In this document: positions 34,394-44,933 of the stretch, piece by piece
How the letters are laid out: every line of letters starts with the position of its first letter
Position numbering within the stretch: the first letter of the stretch is position 1
NCBI GenBank assembly: GCA_015057625.1
Contig: SVDZ01000009.1
Location: 1 to 64,000, forward strand
From: Lachnospiraceae bacterium
GTDB lineage: Bacteria; Bacillota; Clostridia; Lachnospirales; Lachnospiraceae
Length of the DNA stretch: 64,000 nt
Direction: 5' to 3'
The notes under the pieces: generated by a model
Seen by the model: only the letters and a program-made list of their open reading frames with translations
The model's database searches: none
Told to the model about the DNA's origin: nothing
Program-made: the position numbers and the translations under genes

Positions 34394-35251
34394 TTATTTC
34401 ATCTGATAAATCTTAAGTACTTCATCAACAAATGTTTGATTATCTATAATGCCATCCTTCAAATCCAATCCGGATTTTTTCAATTCGTAAGCCAGTTCTG
34501 TTACTTTCGGAACTTCGAGACCTGCACTTTTAAGCAATTCCACTTTAGAGAAAACTTCACTTGGAGTACCAAACGTCAGGACTTTACCTTTGTCCATTAC
34601 AAATACTCTGTCAGCACCAATTGTTTCTTCCATATGGTGAGTAATCAAAATAATAGTAATACCTTTTTCTTTATTCAACTGTGTCACAGCATCTATAACT
34701 TCTTTTCGTCCAACCGGGTCTAACATAGCAGTAGGCTCATCCAGAATTATACAATCAGGCTCCATTGCAATAATCCCCGCAATAGCAACTCTCTGTTTTT
34801 GTCCACCTGACAAATTATATGGAGCTTTCATTCTGTGTTTTGTCATATTCACTGCATCTAATGCTTTATTCACTCTATTCCATATTTCATCAGTTGGCAG
34901 AGCCAGATTTTCAGGTCCGAAAGCCACATCCTCCTCCACCACTTCAGCTACAAGCTGGTTGTCCGGATTTTGAAATACCATTCCTGCTTTCTGCCTTATT
35001 TTCCATTTATTGTTCTTACCTGATGTGTCCATTCCATCTACAATAACTGTTCCGGATGTAGGTTTTAAAAGCGCGTTAATCTGTTTTGCAAAGGAAGATT
35101 TGCCAGAACCGTTTCTACCAAGTATTGCTATAAACTGACCTTTCTCAACGTCTATATCTATACCATCAATCGCTCTGACTTTTATTTCATTATCATTTTC
35201 ATCTCTTGTAATATAATCATATATCAAATTAAATGTTTGTATTATTCCCAT
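34394..35251 (-). CDS. ecfA1: ECF transporter ATPase EcfA1
   Basis: 285 residues. Walker A GRNGSGKSS near 43-51, signature LSGGQKQRVAIAG, Walker B CIILDEPTAMLDPVGR. First gene of the ecfA1-ecfA2-ecfT-truA run. The upstream region to 35470 holds an AT-rich inverted repeat (CTTGATTATT / AATAATCAAG, 35345-35383) and should carry its promoter. Confidence 0.94.
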   Translation of the reverse strand: MGIIQTFNLIYDYITRDENDNEIKVRAIDGIDIDVEKGQFIAILGRNGSGKSSFAKQINALLKPTSGTVIVDGMDTSGKNNKWKIRQKAGMVFQNPDNQLVAEVVEEDVAFGPENLALPTDEIWNRVNKALDAVNMTKHRMKAPYNLSGGQKQRVAIAGIIAMEPDCIILDEPTAMLDPVGRKEVIDAVTQLNKEKGITIILITHHMEETIGADRVFVMDKGKVLTFGTPSEVFSKVELLKSAGLEVPKVTELAYELKKSGLDLKDGIIDNQTFVDEVLKIYQMK

Positions 35252-35412
35252 AACAATTCCTTTTACTAAAGAACACCTTTGTCTCCTTAGTACACATTAC
35301 ACACTTCACTCTTAACATTTTGTTAAATATTTTCTCTATATAATCTTGATTATTTTATTCTATTATAAGATAATAATCAAGGATATACGCACATAGTTTA
35401 GCATAAGAATAT

Positions 35413-35441
35413 TTGTCTTAATTGCTTTTATGTGCTAGAAT
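35413..35441 (+). promoter_or_regulatory. Promoter of the papain-like protein gene
   Basis: TTGTCT (35413-35418), a 17-bp spacer and TAGAAT (35436-35441), 29 bases before the ATG at 35471. Confidence 0.7.
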
Positions 35442-35470
35442 GATTCTATCATAAAAATAGGAGAATGAGT

Positions 35471-36118
35471 ATGAGCTGTCAACATTATTTTAATATTATA
35501 GTTTCAAGAACACAAACAAAGTTTGCTTCTTGCATTCGTCATTTTGGAAATATGACCTATAATCACACATCTGTTTACCTAGATGATGACGTTAATAACA
35601 TATATGCATTTGCAAGACCTGAGCACTTCAGTATATTTAAAGGAACATTAGTTAAAGAGTCTCTCGATAGATTTACATTGAGAAGAAACCAGCCTGTACC
35701 TGTAAAAGTTCTTAGATTTGAAATTACAGAAGAACAATATAGCGAGATCCAGGCAATCATTTATAACATCTATAACGATCCGGAATATATATACAATCTT
35801 TTTTCTGTAATATCATATCCTATAACAAAAGGGTTTGACACATATAAGGCTTACTCATGTATTGAGTTTTCAATGACCCTGTTGAAAAAACTCGGTTATC
35901 AGTTTGAAAAACCAATACCAAGATATAAACCTGACGATTTAATTGAGATGTTTAAGGATAATATCTATAAATCATGTGATATCAGAGACTTAATACATGA
36001 AGACGCTGGGTCAGCAGATTACTTTTCACCAATATCACTTAGCTTATTAGCATCCAACGCTGTTGGACTATTTACGATAATCAAAAGAACATTATTCTTT
36101 AGGAATTATTCACACTAA
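35471..36118 (+). CDS. Permuted papain-like (YiiX/NlpC-type) protein
   Basis: 215 residues from the ATG at 35471, whose AGGAG spacing is better than that of the ATG two codons earlier. The pattern ASCIRHFGN, YNHTSVYLDD, then YKAYSCIEFSMTLLKKLGY has His before Cys, as in circularly permuted papain-like amidases or peptidases. No signal peptide, so it may act inside the cell. It is one of few plus-strand genes in the window and is flanked by its own promoter and a bidirectional terminator. The family call is by pattern only. Confidence 0.6.
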   Translation: MSCQHYFNIIVSRTQTKFASCIRHFGNMTYNHTSVYLDDDVNNIYAFARPEHFSIFKGTLVKESLDRFTLRRNQPVPVKVLRFEITEEQYSEIQAIIYNIYNDPEYIYNLFSVISYPITKGFDTYKAYSCIEFSMTLLKKLGYQFEKPIPRYKPDDLIEMFKDNIYKSCDIRDLIHEDAGSADYFSPISLSLLASNAVGLFTIIKRTLFFRNYSH

Positions 36119-36149
36119 AAAAGGAGTCACATGAGTGACTCCTTTTTTT
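36117..36149. terminator. Bidirectional terminator
   Basis: A 9-bp perfect stem (AGGAGTCAC / GTGACTCCT) with a 4-nt loop, preceded by six A and followed by seven T. It serves the papain-like gene and the ribosomal operon ending with rplQ. Confidence 0.92.
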
Positions 36150-36159
36150 GCTATATAAA

Positions 36160-36684
36160 TTATACTAACTCTAATAAAACTTCCATAGCAGCATCGCCCT
36201 TACGCTGTCCAATCTTAACGATTCTTGTGTAACCACCGTTACGTCCAGCATACTTTGGAGCGATCTCGTCAAATAACTTGTTTGTCAAGTTAATGTTCTT
36301 TGTATCAGCTTTCTTCTCGCCATTTTCCTTTACTGTGTAAAGTACTTTGTTCATCTGACGTCTAGCGTGAAGTCTTGATGGCTTATCTTTTTTGATTGTC
36401 TTTTCAACTTCATCAAAAACAGTAACTTTCTTACCATCTACAACTTCTTTAACTCTCTTGCCATCTTTATCTTTGCGAGCAACTTTAGCAACAACTTTTA
36501 CTTCATCAAAGTTATCTTTTTCCTTAACTGCTAATGCGATAAGACCTTCAGCAACTTTGCGAATTTCTTTAGCTCTTGCTTCTGTTGTAACAATTTTGCC
36601 GTTATTTAAAAGACTTGTAACCTGACCTCTAATTAAAGCTTTTCTCTGACTTGAAGTTCTTCCAAGTTTTCTATAACCTGCCAT
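36160..36684 (-). CDS. rplQ: Ribosomal protein L17 with internal insertion
   Basis: 174 residues against about 120 in most bacteria. The ends are normal ([38 protein letters not shown]). A Lys-rich block of about 50 residues near 66-115 is inserted ([19 protein letters not shown] and on). Such an insertion is, to my knowledge, seen in some Lachnospiraceae L17. Last gene of the alpha operon. Confidence 0.95.
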   Translation of the reverse strand: MAGYRKLGRTSSQRKALIRGQVTSLLNNGKIVTTEARAKEIRKVAEGLIALAVKEKDNFDEVKVVAKVARKDKDGKRVKEVVDGKKVTVFDEVEKTIKKDKPSRLHARRQMNKVLYTVKENGEKKADTKNINLTNKLFDEIAPKYAGRNGGYTRIVKIGQRKGDAAMEVLLELV

Positions 36685-36719
36685 TTTCTTACCTCCTATA
36701 CTAATAAATAGTCCATTTA

Positions 36720-37673
36720 TTAGTTATCATCGCTAGGTTTCAATTCAAGGCCATACTCTTTAAGTTTTGCAAGTACTTCATCTAAAGACTTGCGTCCTAA
36801 ATTTCTTACCTTCATCATATCTTCAGAAGTCTTGTTTGTTAAATCCTGAAGTGTATTGATACCTGCTCTCTTTAAACAGTTGTATGAACGAACTGATAAT
36901 TCTAACTCATCAATACTCATCTCAAGCACTTTGTCTTTTTCATCATCAACAGGTTCAACCATAATGTCAACATTCTTGGCATTCTCTGATAAATCGATAA
37001 ATAATTTCAAATGCTCGCTGAGAACCTTTGCAGCTAAACTAACAGCTTCGTCAGGAACTAATGTTCCATCAGTATATACATCTAATGTAAGTTTGTCAAA
37101 ATCTGTTATCTGACCAACACGGGTATTCTCAACAGACATATTAACTCTTTCAACAGGAGTGTAGATAGAGTCAATTGCTATTACATCAATTGGAGCATTC
37201 TGATTTTTGTTTTTATCAGCGCTCACATATCCTCTACCTTTAGTAATTGTCAACTCCATATTGACGTTGCCACCATTAACTGTAGCAATTACCAAATCAG
37301 GGTTTAAAATTTCTATATCAGAATCAACCTGGATATCTGCTGCTGTTATCACTCCGTCACCGCTGAAGCTGATGTAAGCTGTCTTTGGTTCGTCTGAAGA
37401 ACTGTTGTTCTTGATTGACAACTGCTTGATATTCATTACTATCTCAGTAACGTCTTCCTTAACACCTTCAATTGAACTGAATTCATGAAGAACTCCATCA
37501 ATCTTAATAGCACTTACTGCAGCACCTGGTAAAGAAGAAAGCATGATTCTTCTGAGAGAATTTCCAAGTGTAGTACCGTAACCTCTTTCGAGTGGCTCTA
37601 CGACAAATTTACCGTATCTTTTATCTTCTGATATCTCAACTATATCAATATTTGGTTTCTCAAAATCAAACAC
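36720..37673 (-). CDS. rpoA: RNA polymerase alpha subunit
   Basis: 317 residues with a GTG start and AGGAGG upstream. The N-terminal assembly domain has [20 protein letters not shown] near 28-47; the C-terminal domain contains helix-hairpin-helix residues ([16 protein letters not shown]) that bind UP elements and activators. Standard alpha-operon position between rpsD and rplQ. Confidence 0.97.
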   Translation of the reverse strand: MFDFEKPNIDIVEISEDKRYGKFVVEPLERGYGTTLGNSLRRIMLSSLPGAAVSAIKIDGVLHEFSSIEGVKEDVTEIVMNIKQLSIKNNSSSDEPKTAYISFSGDGVITAADIQVDSDIEILNPDLVIATVNGGNVNMELTITKGRGYVSADKNKNQNAPIDVIAIDSIYTPVERVNMSVENTRVGQITDFDKLTLDVYTDGTLVPDEAVSLAAKVLSEHLKLFIDLSENAKNVDIMVEPVDDEKDKVLEMSIDELELSVRSYNCLKRAGINTLQDLTNKTSEDMMKVRNLGRKSLDEVLAKLKEYGLELKPSDDN

Positions 37674-37708
37674 TACAAAGTCCCTCCTTTATTGGGAATT
37701 GCTTATGC

Positions 37709-38302
37709 TTACTTAGAATATAACTCGACAATAAGCATTTCGTTAACAGGTACATCAATTTCTTCTCTTGTAGGGAAGTTCTTAACTTCACCCTTAAGAT
37801 TCTCCTGATCTGCTTCAAGCCAACCTGGAACTAATCTTCCACCTGTAACTTCGATAATATCTTTATATCTCTGAGAGCTCTTACACTTCTCTTTGATTTC
37901 GATAACATCACCAACTTTAATTAAATATGAAGGGATGTTAACAACTTTTCCGTTTACTGTTACATGCTTGTGATCAACGATCTGTCTAGCTTCACGTCTT
38001 GTTCTAGCATATCCCATACGGAAAATAACGTTGTCAAGTCTTCTCTCAAGTAAAATCATAAGATTATCACCTGTCATACCTGACATTCTAGATGCCTTGT
38101 CAAAGTAGTTTCTGAAAGGCTTCTCTAACACGCCGTAGATGAATTTAGCTTTCTGCTTTTCTCTAAGCTGAAGACCGTACTCACTCATCTTTCTGCTTGC
38201 TCTGTTTAAATTTCTATTTGATTTCTTGTCTATTCCTAAATAGATTGGATCCAAACCAAGTGATCTACATCTTTTAAGAACAGGAACTCTATTAACTGCC
38301 AT
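37709..38302 (-). CDS. rpsD: Ribosomal protein S4
   Basis: 197 residues. It carries the S4 RNA-binding domain ([20 protein letters not shown] near 91-110) and [12 protein letters not shown]. Here it lies in the alpha operon between rpsK and rpoA. S4 is a primary assembly protein of the small subunit. No zinc-binding Cys motif is present. Confidence 0.97.
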   Translation of the reverse strand: MAVNRVPVLKRCRSLGLDPIYLGIDKKSNRNLNRASRKMSEYGLQLREKQKAKFIYGVLEKPFRNYFDKASRMSGMTGDNLMILLERRLDNVIFRMGYARTRREARQIVDHKHVTVNGKVVNIPSYLIKVGDVIEIKEKCKSSQRYKDIIEVTGGRLVPGWLEADQENLKGEVKNFPTREEIDVPVNEMLIVELYSK

Positions 38303-38321
38303 TGTTTACATTCCCTCCTAA

Positions 38322-38717
38322 TTAGACTCTTCTACGCTTTGGTGGGCGACATCCATTATGTGGAACAGGAGTAACGTCCTTGATACTTGTAACGTCAAGT
38401 CCGCATGCTGAAAGAGCACGAATAGCTGCTTCTCTTCCTGAACCTGGACCCTTTACCATAACATCTACTGACTTTAATCCATGTACTAAAGCTGCTTTTG
38501 TAGCAGTCTCTGCTGCCATCTGAGCTGCATAAGGAGTAGATTTCCTTGAACCTCTAAATCCGAGACCACCAGCACTTGCCCATGATAAAGCATTTCCTTC
38601 AGCATCTGTTAATGTAACAATTGTATTGTTGAAAGATGACTGAATATGTGCCTGTCCGTGTTCAACGTTTTTCTTAACACGCTTTTTTGTCACTTTCTTT
38701 GTAACTTTCTTAGCCAT
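38322..38717 (-). CDS. rpsK: Ribosomal protein S11
   Basis: 131 residues, usual length, with the Lys-rich N-terminus and [20 protein letters not shown] and GAAA-type [12 protein letters not shown] segments; the C-terminus ends in [11 protein letters not shown]. Normal place between rpsM and rpsD. Confidence 0.97.
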   Translation of the reverse strand: MAKKVTKKVTKKRVKKNVEHGQAHIQSSFNNTIVTLTDAEGNALSWASAGGLGFRGSRKSTPYAAQMAAETATKAALVHGLKSVDVMVKGPGSGREAAIRALSACGLDVTSIKDVTPVPHNGCRPPKRRRV

Positions 38718-38750
38718 TTTAAAACTAACCTCCCTTATGGGTTTTTACTA

Positions 38751-39119
38751 TTATTTCTTCTTATTTGCTACAGTTCTCTTAGGACCTTTTCTTGTTCTTG
38801 CATTAGTCTTTGTTTTCTGACCACGAACAGGAAGTCCTTTTCTATGTCTGATTCCTCTGTAACATCCAATTTCCTGTAATCTCTTAATGTTTAAAGCGAT
38901 TTCTCTTCTTAAATCACCTTCAACAGTCTGGCTTGCGTCGATAACTTCGCTGATTCTCTTAACTTCATCATCTGTTAAGTCTCTACAACGAGTATCCGGA
39001 TTAACATTAGCCTCAGCCAAAATTCTCTTTGAGCTTGGAAGACCAATACCATAAATATAAGTCAAGCCAATTTCAACTCTCTTTTCTCTTGGTAAATCAA
39101 CACCTGAAATACGAGCCAT
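38751..39119 (-). CDS. rpsM: Ribosomal protein S13
   Basis: 122 residues from the ATG at 39119 (GGAGG upstream; the open frame extends five codons). [20 protein letters not shown] and [23 protein letters not shown] tail are typical. It is preceded by a long hairpin-rich gap instead of the short spacing usual after rpmJ. Confidence 0.96.
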   Translation of the reverse strand: MARISGVDLPREKRVEIGLTYIYGIGLPSSKRILAEANVNPDTRCRDLTDDEVKRISEVIDASQTVEGDLRREIALNIKRLQEIGCYRGIRHRKGLPVRGQKTKTNARTRKGPKRTVANKKK

Positions 39120-39173
39120 GTGTATAACCTCCATTAGTTAAAATTGTAATAAGTATGTATAAATAACGTAGCC

Positions 39174-39367
39174 CGTCATATGACGTCTGAAATGTTGTAC
39201 GCACCCATACACCTCATAATTGTTTGGTTTCTCGTAGGATAATCCTACATCTATATTGTAAGAAACTGGTACTTGTAGGTTTCTTACATGCAAGAATATA
39301 TCTTGCTAATAGTAGCTTATAGCTACTGCAGCCGCAAATTCATGTTATGAAACACTTAATTCATAAC
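39174..39367 (-). ncRNA. Array of six hairpins between rpmJ and rpsM
   Basis: Hairpins in order on the plus strand: CGTCAT/ATGACG (39174-39185), GTAGGA/TCCTAC (39234-39248), GTAAGAAAC/GTTTCTTAC (39258-39287), GCAAGA/TCTTGC (39290-39306), AGTAGCT/AGCTACT (39311-39327), GTTATGA/TCATAAC (39344-39367). A likely regulatory or processing element in the spc-alpha transcript; not a known leader that I can name. Confidence 0.55.
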
Positions 39368-39391
39368 AACACACAAATAAACAGGCTTAAA

Positions 39392-39505
39392 TTAACCCTG
39401 TCTCTGTTTGTGCTTAGGATTCTCACAGATTACTCTGATGCTTCCCTTTCTTTTAATGATTTTGCATTTTTCGCAAATAGGTTTAACTGATGATCTAACC
39501 TTCAC
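39392..39505 (-). CDS. rpmJ: Ribosomal protein L36
   Basis: 37 residues, GTG start with AGGAGG 8 bases upstream. The sequence begins [20 protein letters not shown] and ends NPKHKQRQG, including the Cys residues and His of the L36 zinc ribbon. Normal order after infA. Confidence 0.96.
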   Translation of the reverse strand: MKVRSSVKPICEKCKIIKRKGSIRVICENPKHKQRQG

Positions 39506-39603
39506 AGTAAAATCCTCCTTTCAAAAAAAGTCCGAATAAAATCTTATCACATATTTTGGGATATTTCAACCCCTTGCAAAAAGGTTTTTTCACAACTTTT
39601 TTA

Positions 39604-39822
39604 TTATTTATCTCTCCAGATGATACGTCCCTTTGACAAATCATATGGTGATAATTCAATAGTAACTTTGTCTCCAGGTAAAATTCTGATGAAATTCATA
39701 CGAAGTTTTCCACTGATATGTGCTAATACTTCGTGACCATTTTCTAATTCTACCTTAAACATTGCGTTTGGTAACTTTTCCACAACAGTTCCTTCTATTT
39801 CAATTACATCTGCCTTTGACAT
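39604..39822 (-). CDS. infA: Translation initiation factor IF-1
   Basis: 72 residues, the usual length, an S1-like OB fold ([40 protein letters not shown]). Lies between map and rpmJ. AGGAGG before the ATG. Confidence 0.97.
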   Translation of the reverse strand: MSKADVIEIEGTVVEKLPNAMFKVELENGHEVLAHISGKLRMNFIRILPGDKVTIELSPYDLSKGRIIWRDK

Positions 39823-39853
39823 TTTTATATCCTCCTAATAATTAAAGATTAAT

Positions 39854-40606
39854 TTATACTAATGATAATATTTCCGGTTCTCCCTTAGTGATGAGCACAG
39901 TGTTTTCATAGTGTGCGGATAGGCTTCCGTCATCTGTAATTACTGTCCAATCATCATTAAGCCAATCAACATCCGGTCTTCCGATATTGATCATAGGTTC
40001 AATTGCCAGTGTCATACCGGCCTGAAGTCTTATTCCTCTGGCTTTTTGTCTGAAATTTGGAATTTCAGGATCTTCATGAAGATTCTTACCGATTCCGTGA
40101 CCACACAATTCTCTTACAACTCCGTAGCCCCTCTGTTCTGCATAATCTCCAATCGCTGCAGATATTTCATACAATCTGCATCCTTCTCTTGCAAACTTCA
40201 AACCCTCAAAAAAGCTTTCTCTGGTTACTTCAATTAGTTTTTTTGCCTCATCGCTAATCTCGCCTACTGCAACTGTTCTGGCTGCATCTGACTGATAACC
40301 TTTGTAAATAACTCCGGCATCAAGACTAACTATGTCACCATCAATAATTACTCTGTTTTTTGAGGGGATGCCATGAACAACTTCATCATTTACAGAAACA
40401 CATATCGAAGCAGGAAATCCTTCATATCCTAAAAATGAAGGTATACATCCATAACTTCGTATCATCTCTTCTCCAATTTTATCAATCTGATATGTTGTCA
40501 TACCGGCTTTGATTTCTTTAGCCAGTTCATTGTGAACCTTTCCGAGAATCTTACCAGCTTCCCGCATCAGTTCAATCTCTCTTTCTGACTTTATTGTAAC
40601 TGCCAT
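39854..40606 (-). CDS. map: Methionine aminopeptidase
   Basis: 250 residues from the ATG at 40606, which overlaps no stop but sits 1 base after the adk stop region (TTAATATG) with GGGAG upstream. Metal ligands are seen in SLDAGVIYKGYQSDAARTVA, GHGIGKNLHEDPEIPN and MTLAIEPM. It removes the first Met from new proteins. Type I, no N-terminal zinc extension. Confidence 0.96.
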   Translation of the reverse strand: MAVTIKSEREIELMREAGKILGKVHNELAKEIKAGMTTYQIDKIGEEMIRSYGCIPSFLGYEGFPASICVSVNDEVVHGIPSKNRVIIDGDIVSLDAGVIYKGYQSDAARTVAVGEISDEAKKLIEVTRESFFEGLKFAREGCRLYEISAAIGDYAEQRGYGVVRELCGHGIGKNLHEDPEIPNFRQKARGIRLQAGMTLAIEPMINIGRPDVDWLNDDWTVITDDGSLSAHYENTVLITKGEPEILSLV

Positions 40607-40607
40607 A

Positions 40608-41252
40608 TTAAGCTCCCAAAATCTCAACTATAGCTGCAAATACTTCATTCATGTCTTTTGTTCCGTCGACACTCTTAAGAATTCCTTTTCCGCTATAGAA
40701 ATCAATAAGTGGCTGTGTCTGTTTGTGATAAACATCAAGTCTGTTAAGGACTGTTTCAGGCTTATCGTCATCTCTTAAGATTAGATCTTCTCCACATTTA
40801 TCACATTTACCCTCAACTTTTGTTGGGTTAAATACAACATGGTATGTTGCTCCACAACCTACGCAAGCTCTTCTTCCGCCCATTCTGTTTACGATGTTCT
40901 CATCCGGAACATCAACATCGATAGCGTAATCAACTTTCTCGCCGATTTTAGCAAGAGCTGCCTCTAATGCTTCCGCCTGTGGAATTGTTCTTGGGAATCC
41001 GTCAAGTACGTATCCATTTTCACAATCAGGCTCTGCAAATCTATCAATTACCAAATCAACAACAAGTTCATCAGGAACTAACTGTCCTGCGTCCATGTAT
41101 GTCTTTGCTTTCTTTCCAAGTTCTGTTCCGTTTTTAATATTCGCTCTGAAAATATCTCCAGTTGAGATATGAGGAATATTGTATTTTTCAGCAAGCATTT
41201 TTGCCTGTGTTCCTTTACCTGCACCAGGTGCACCTAACATAATTATTTTCAT
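40608..41252 (-). CDS. adk: Adenylate kinase
   Basis: 214 residues. P-loop [10 protein letters not shown] at 7-16; AMP-binding [12 protein letters not shown] with four Cys in CVGCGATYH and CDKCGED, the zinc-binding long form of Gram-positives; [11 protein letters not shown]. It balances adenine nucleotides. Its own promoter lies between it and secY. Confidence 0.97.
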   Translation of the reverse strand: MKIIMLGAPGAGKGTQAKMLAEKYNIPHISTGDIFRANIKNGTELGKKAKTYMDAGQLVPDELVVDLVIDRFAEPDCENGYVLDGFPRTIPQAEALEAALAKIGEKVDYAIDVDVPDENIVNRMGGRRACVGCGATYHVVFNPTKVEGKCDKCGEDLILRDDDKPETVLNRLDVYHKQTQPLIDFYSGKGILKSVDGTKDMNEVFAAIVEILGA

Positions 41253-41279
41253 ATTATATACCTCTTTACTATTTTTTAC

Positions 41280-41308
41280 TTCATATTGTAAACAGTTTCA
41301 AATGTCAA
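41280..41308 (-). promoter_or_regulatory. Internal promoter before adk
   Basis: TTGACA (41308-41303), a 17-bp spacer and TATGAA (41285-41280) on the minus strand, just after a hairpin AGGGAACA/TGTTCCCT (41311-41339). It would let adk-map-infA and downstream genes be made apart from the S10-spc transcript. Confidence 0.6.
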
Positions 41309-41355
41309 TCTAGGGAACAACCTTTTGGCTGTTCCCTATTTAACACTAAAGTATC

Positions 41356-42696
41356 TTAGAAAATACTCTTAATATCTTTGTAACTACGTTCAGCTGTCAT
41401 AGCCTTAATTGTAGCAAGTGTCTCTATAATTACACCAACAATAATGATAATTGATGTACCACCAAATGATACGTTTGCGCCCGCAATACCTGAAGCTAAA
41501 ATAGGAATAGCAGCTACGATAATAAGACCAATCGCACCAATAAGAATGATGTAATTTAAGATTGATGTTAAATATTCAACTGTTGGTTTACCACTTCTGA
41601 TACCCGGAATTGTACTTCCTCTGTCATTGAGGTTTTTAGCAACTTCACGTGGGTTGAATGTGATTGAAGTATAGAAATAAGCAAAGAATATAATCAATAC
41701 TAAATATACTACAAATCCAATTGAATACTTCAATCTAGCCGGATCACACCAGTTAGACTGATTTAAGTAGTTCATCCATTCAGGTGATTTTCCAAAGAAT
41801 GATCCAATAACAATTGGGAACTGTAAAATAGAAGAAGCAAAAATTACTGGAATAACTCCGGCTGTATTAACCTTAAGTGGAATACTTGACTGCTGTCCTC
41901 CTACTCTTCTTCTTCCCTGAACCTTCTGTGACATCTGTACAGCGATATTTCTCTGTGCCCCCTGAAGGATTACTACAAATGCAACTATTGCAACAATAAT
42001 TGCAATAATAAGTACAGCGGCTGTAATCTTTCCACCGAAAGACTTAGCTCCACCTACATAGTTTGTAAACAAGTTACTTACATCACTAGGAATTCTAGAT
42101 ACAATGTTGATAGTAAGTACGATTGAAATACCGTTACCAACACCCTTCTCTGTAATCTGTTCACCAATCCACATAAGTACAGCTGAACCAGCTGTCATTG
42201 TAATAATACCTGTCACTACTACAGCCACTTCACGGAATTTATGCATGTTAACTCCGTACTGAAGTGTTTCTGTATCAAACATACCCTGGTTTGCAAAACC
42301 CCAAACCAAAGCAGTACTTTCGATAATAGCTAATGCAACAGTTACATAACGTGTGATCTTTGCAAGTACCTTTCTACCTTCCTCACCATCTTTCTGCTTC
42401 TCTTCAAACCATGGAATAGCAATAGTAAGAAGCTGAATAATAATAGATGCTGTGATGTAAGGTGTGATACTAAGTGAGAAAAGTGACATCTTTTCCATAG
42501 AACCACCGGTTATAGCAGCGAAGAAGCTGAAAGCTCCTTCACTAAACTGTTTTGTAAGCTGTTTTACAACATCATCGTTAACAAATGGAATAGGAATCTG
42601 AGATCCTAATCTAACTACTATTAACATGAAGAATGTGTAAAGTAATCTTTTTCTAATATCCTGTGAACGCAATGCATCATGAAGTGTTTTAAACAT
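41356..42696 (-). CDS. secY: Protein translocase subunit SecY
   Basis: 446 residues with ten hydrophobic segments, the pore of the Sec channel. LGSQIPIPFV near 30, SLSITPYITASIIIQ in helix 2 and the cytoplasmic RGSTIPGIRSGKPT loop are typical. Its start overlaps the rplO stop by one base. Confidence 0.97.
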   Translation of the reverse strand: MFKTLHDALRSQDIRKRLLYTFFMLIVVRLGSQIPIPFVNDDVVKQLTKQFSEGAFSFFAAITGGSMEKMSLFSLSITPYITASIIIQLLTIAIPWFEEKQKDGEEGRKVLAKITRYVTVALAIIESTALVWGFANQGMFDTETLQYGVNMHKFREVAVVVTGIITMTAGSAVLMWIGEQITEKGVGNGISIVLTINIVSRIPSDVSNLFTNYVGGAKSFGGKITAAVLIIAIIVAIVAFVVILQGAQRNIAVQMSQKVQGRRRVGGQQSSIPLKVNTAGVIPVIFASSILQFPIVIGSFFGKSPEWMNYLNQSNWCDPARLKYSIGFVVYLVLIIFFAYFYTSITFNPREVAKNLNDRGSTIPGIRSGKPTVEYLTSILNYIILIGAIGLIIVAAIPILASGIAGANVSFGGTSIIIIVGVIIETLATIKAMTAERSYKDIKSIF

Positions 42697-43139
42697 TAGA
42701 TCACCTCACAAGTTCCGCCAAGAGCTTCAATCTTAGCTTTTGCTCCTTCACTAAAAGCATTTGCTTTAACTGTAAGCTTCTTAGTCAATTCTCCGTTACC
42801 AAGAATCTTAACGCCATCGCGTGGGTTCTTAACAATTCCTGCTTCAACTAATGTCTCAACAGAAACTACTGCGTCATTATCGAATCTCTCTAAGTAAGAT
42901 ACGTTGATACCAACGATTTCTTTAGTGTTGATATTCTTGAATCCTCTCTTAGGAATTCTTCTATATAATGGCATCTGACCACCTTCAAAACCAGGTCTTA
43001 CACCGCCGCCTGAACGTGCCTTCTGTCCTTTGTGACCCTTACCAGCTGTCTTGCCGTTTCCTGAACCATGTCCACGACCTCTTCTGAAATTATCACTCTG
43101 CTTTGAGCCTTCTGCTGGCTGTAAATTTGATAAGTTCAT
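42696..43139 (-). CDS. rplO: Ribosomal protein L15
   Basis: 147 residues. Starts [14 protein letters not shown] with the Gly/Arg/Lys-rich extended region and [18 protein letters not shown]. Standard place before secY. Confidence 0.97.
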   Translation of the reverse strand: MNLSNLQPAEGSKQSDNFRRGRGHGSGNGKTAGKGHKGQKARSGGGVRPGFEGGQMPLYRRIPKRGFKNINTKEIVGINVSYLERFDNDAVVSVETLVEAGIVKNPRDGVKILGNGELTKKLTVKANAFSEGAKAKIEALGGTCEVI

Positions 43140-43159
43140 TGTCGCACCTCCTAACTAAA

Positions 43160-43342
43160 TTAAATTTCTTCAACCTTTACCATATGTCTAACCTGCTGAA
43201 TCATTCCTCTTACAGCAGCGTTATCTGGCATTTCAACTGTCTTGTTAAGTTTTCTTAAACCTAAAGCTTCAACAGTCTTCTTATTTTTTGGAACTGCTCC
43301 AATTGTTGATTTTACTAAAGTAATTCTTAATTTATCTGCCAT
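43160..43342 (-). CDS. rpmD: Ribosomal protein L30
   Basis: 60 residues from the ATG at 43342 (the open frame starts at a TTG two codons earlier; GGAGG upstream). LRITLVKSTIGAVPKNKKTV is the L30 signature. Confidence 0.95.
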   Translation of the reverse strand: MADKLRITLVKSTIGAVPKNKKTVEALGLRKLNKTVEMPDNAAVRGMIQQVRHMVKVEEI

Positions 43343-43358
43343 TTTCAATTACCTCCAC

Positions 43359-43868
43359 TTATCCTAAAATCTCTTCTACAGATTTTCCACGAAGCTTAGC
43401 AACTTCATCAGGAGTCTTTAATGCAGCTAAACCTTCAATTGTAGCAAGTACAACATTCTGCTTGTTATTTGATCCTAAAGATTTTGTTCTGATGTTTCTG
43501 ATGCCTGCAAGCTCGATAACTGTACGAGCAGGACCACCAGCGATAACTCCAGTACCTTCTTTAGCTTTCTTAAGTAATACAGAAGCACTACCAAACTTTC
43601 CGATGAGGTCATATGGGATACTTCCGTTATTGTCCATAGGAACGCTAACAAGTTTCTTCATTGCATCTTCTTTACCTTTACGAATTGCTTCAGGAATTTC
43701 AGCTGCTTTTCCTAAACCTGCACCAACGTGTCCTTTACCGTCACCAACTACTACTAAAGCAGCGAAACGCATATTACGTCCACCTTTAACAACCTTAGTA
43801 ACACGTTTGATTGACACTACTTTTTCTTCTAATTCTAACTGACTAGCATCAATTATTTCACGTCTCAT
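43359..43868 (-). CDS. rpsE: Ribosomal protein S5
   Basis: 169 residues from the ATG at 43868 (AGGAGG 9 bases upstream; the open frame begins six codons earlier). [20 protein letters not shown] and [17 protein letters not shown] are typical. S5 guards decoding accuracy. Confidence 0.96.
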   Translation of the reverse strand: MRREIIDASQLELEEKVVSIKRVTKVVKGGRNMRFAALVVVGDGKGHVGAGLGKAAEIPEAIRKGKEDAMKKLVSVPMDNNGSIPYDLIGKFGSASVLLKKAKEGTGVIAGGPARTVIELAGIRNIRTKSLGSNNKQNVVLATIEGLAALKTPDEVAKLRGKSVEEILG

Positions 43869-43886
43869 TGTGTTCGTCCTCCTCAA

Positions 43887-44267
43887 CTAAAATTCCAATC
43901 CAGCTTCTCTAGCTGCATCAGCTAATGCTTTGATTTTTCCCTGATATATAAAGCCGCCTCTATCAAAAACAACTTCCTTAATACCTTTTTCAATTGCTTT
44001 CTTAGCAATTGCTGTACCAACGTATGCTGCTGCTTCAACGTTATTAGTCTTCTCTACAGAGCTCTTTACATCTGCATCAAGAGTAGATGCTGCGCAAAGA
44101 GTAGTTCCCTGTCCGTCAAAGGCTGTATCGTCAATAATCTGAGCATACATATGATTATTACTTCTAAAAACTGCTAAACGTGGGCATGTAGCTGTTCCAC
44201 TTAAATGATTACGCAGTCTGTTATGTTTTTTAACGCGAACTTCGCTTCTAGATTTCTTACTAATCAT
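43887..44267 (-). CDS. rplR: Ribosomal protein L18
   Basis: 126 residues. [18 protein letters not shown] and [20 protein letters not shown] are L18 hallmarks; it binds 5S rRNA. 18 bases after rplF. Confidence 0.97.
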   Translation of the reverse strand: MISKKSRSEVRVKKHNRLRNHLSGTATCPRLAVFRSNNHMYAQIIDDTAFDGQGTTLCAASTLDADVKSSVEKTNNVEAAAYVGTAIAKKAIEKGIKEVVFDRGGFIYQGKIKALADAAREAGLEF

Positions 44268-44285
44268 AATTTGTCACTCCTTTAA

Positions 44286-44828
44286 TTATTTCTTACCAGT
44301 CTTACCAACTTTACGTCTAATAACTTCATCAGCATACTTAATACCTTTACCTTTGTAAGGTTCAGGTCTTCTCTTATCTCTGATTTCTGCAGCGTATTGG
44401 CCAACTTTTTCTTTATCAATACCTTTTACGATAATCTTATTCTGTCCTTCAACTTCAGATGTAAGACCTTCTGGATCTTCCATCTCAACCGGATGAGAAT
44501 AACCTAAAGAAAGGATTAACTTACTTCCCTGTTTCTGTGCTCTGTAACCAACACCGTTTACTTCAAGCACTTTCTCATAACCATTTGTAACACCGATTAC
44601 CATATTGTTAATAAGTGTTCTTGTAAGACCATGTAAAGATTTCATCTTCTTAAGGTCATTTGGTCTGTTGACAACGATTGTTTCGCCGTCCTTTTTGATT
44701 TCCATTTCCTCTGGTAATACTCTCTCAAGTGTTCCCTTTGGTCCTGTAATAGTCACCTTATTATTTTCTGCAATATCAACAGTTACACCTGCTGGTATAG
44801 CGATAGGCATTCTTCCTATACGTGACAT
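44286..44828 (-). CDS. rplF: Ribosomal protein L6
   Basis: 180 residues. [17 protein letters not shown] start and [19 protein letters not shown] end are diagnostic. AAGGAGG upstream. A 105-base gap with no gene separates it from rpsH. Confidence 0.97.
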   Translation of the reverse strand: MSRIGRMPIAIPAGVTVDIAENNKVTITGPKGTLERVLPEEMEIKKDGETIVVNRPNDLKKMKSLHGLTRTLINNMVIGVTNGYEKVLEVNGVGYRAQKQGSKLILSLGYSHPVEMEDPEGLTSEVEGQNKIIVKGIDKEKVGQYAAEIRDKRRPEPYKGKGIKYADEVIRRKVGKTGKK

Positions 44829-44933
44829 GCCGCTACCTCCTTAAATATAATGAGTTATAATTTAGAACTTTATGAAAGAAGAAACAAAAGTTTCAACTTT
44901 CAATGTTCTATATATCAATGTAATATGTTTTGA

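Noticed and set aside
39120..39391. Hairpin array as an insertion element
   Set aside because: No transposase, no terminal inverted repeats or target duplication were seen.
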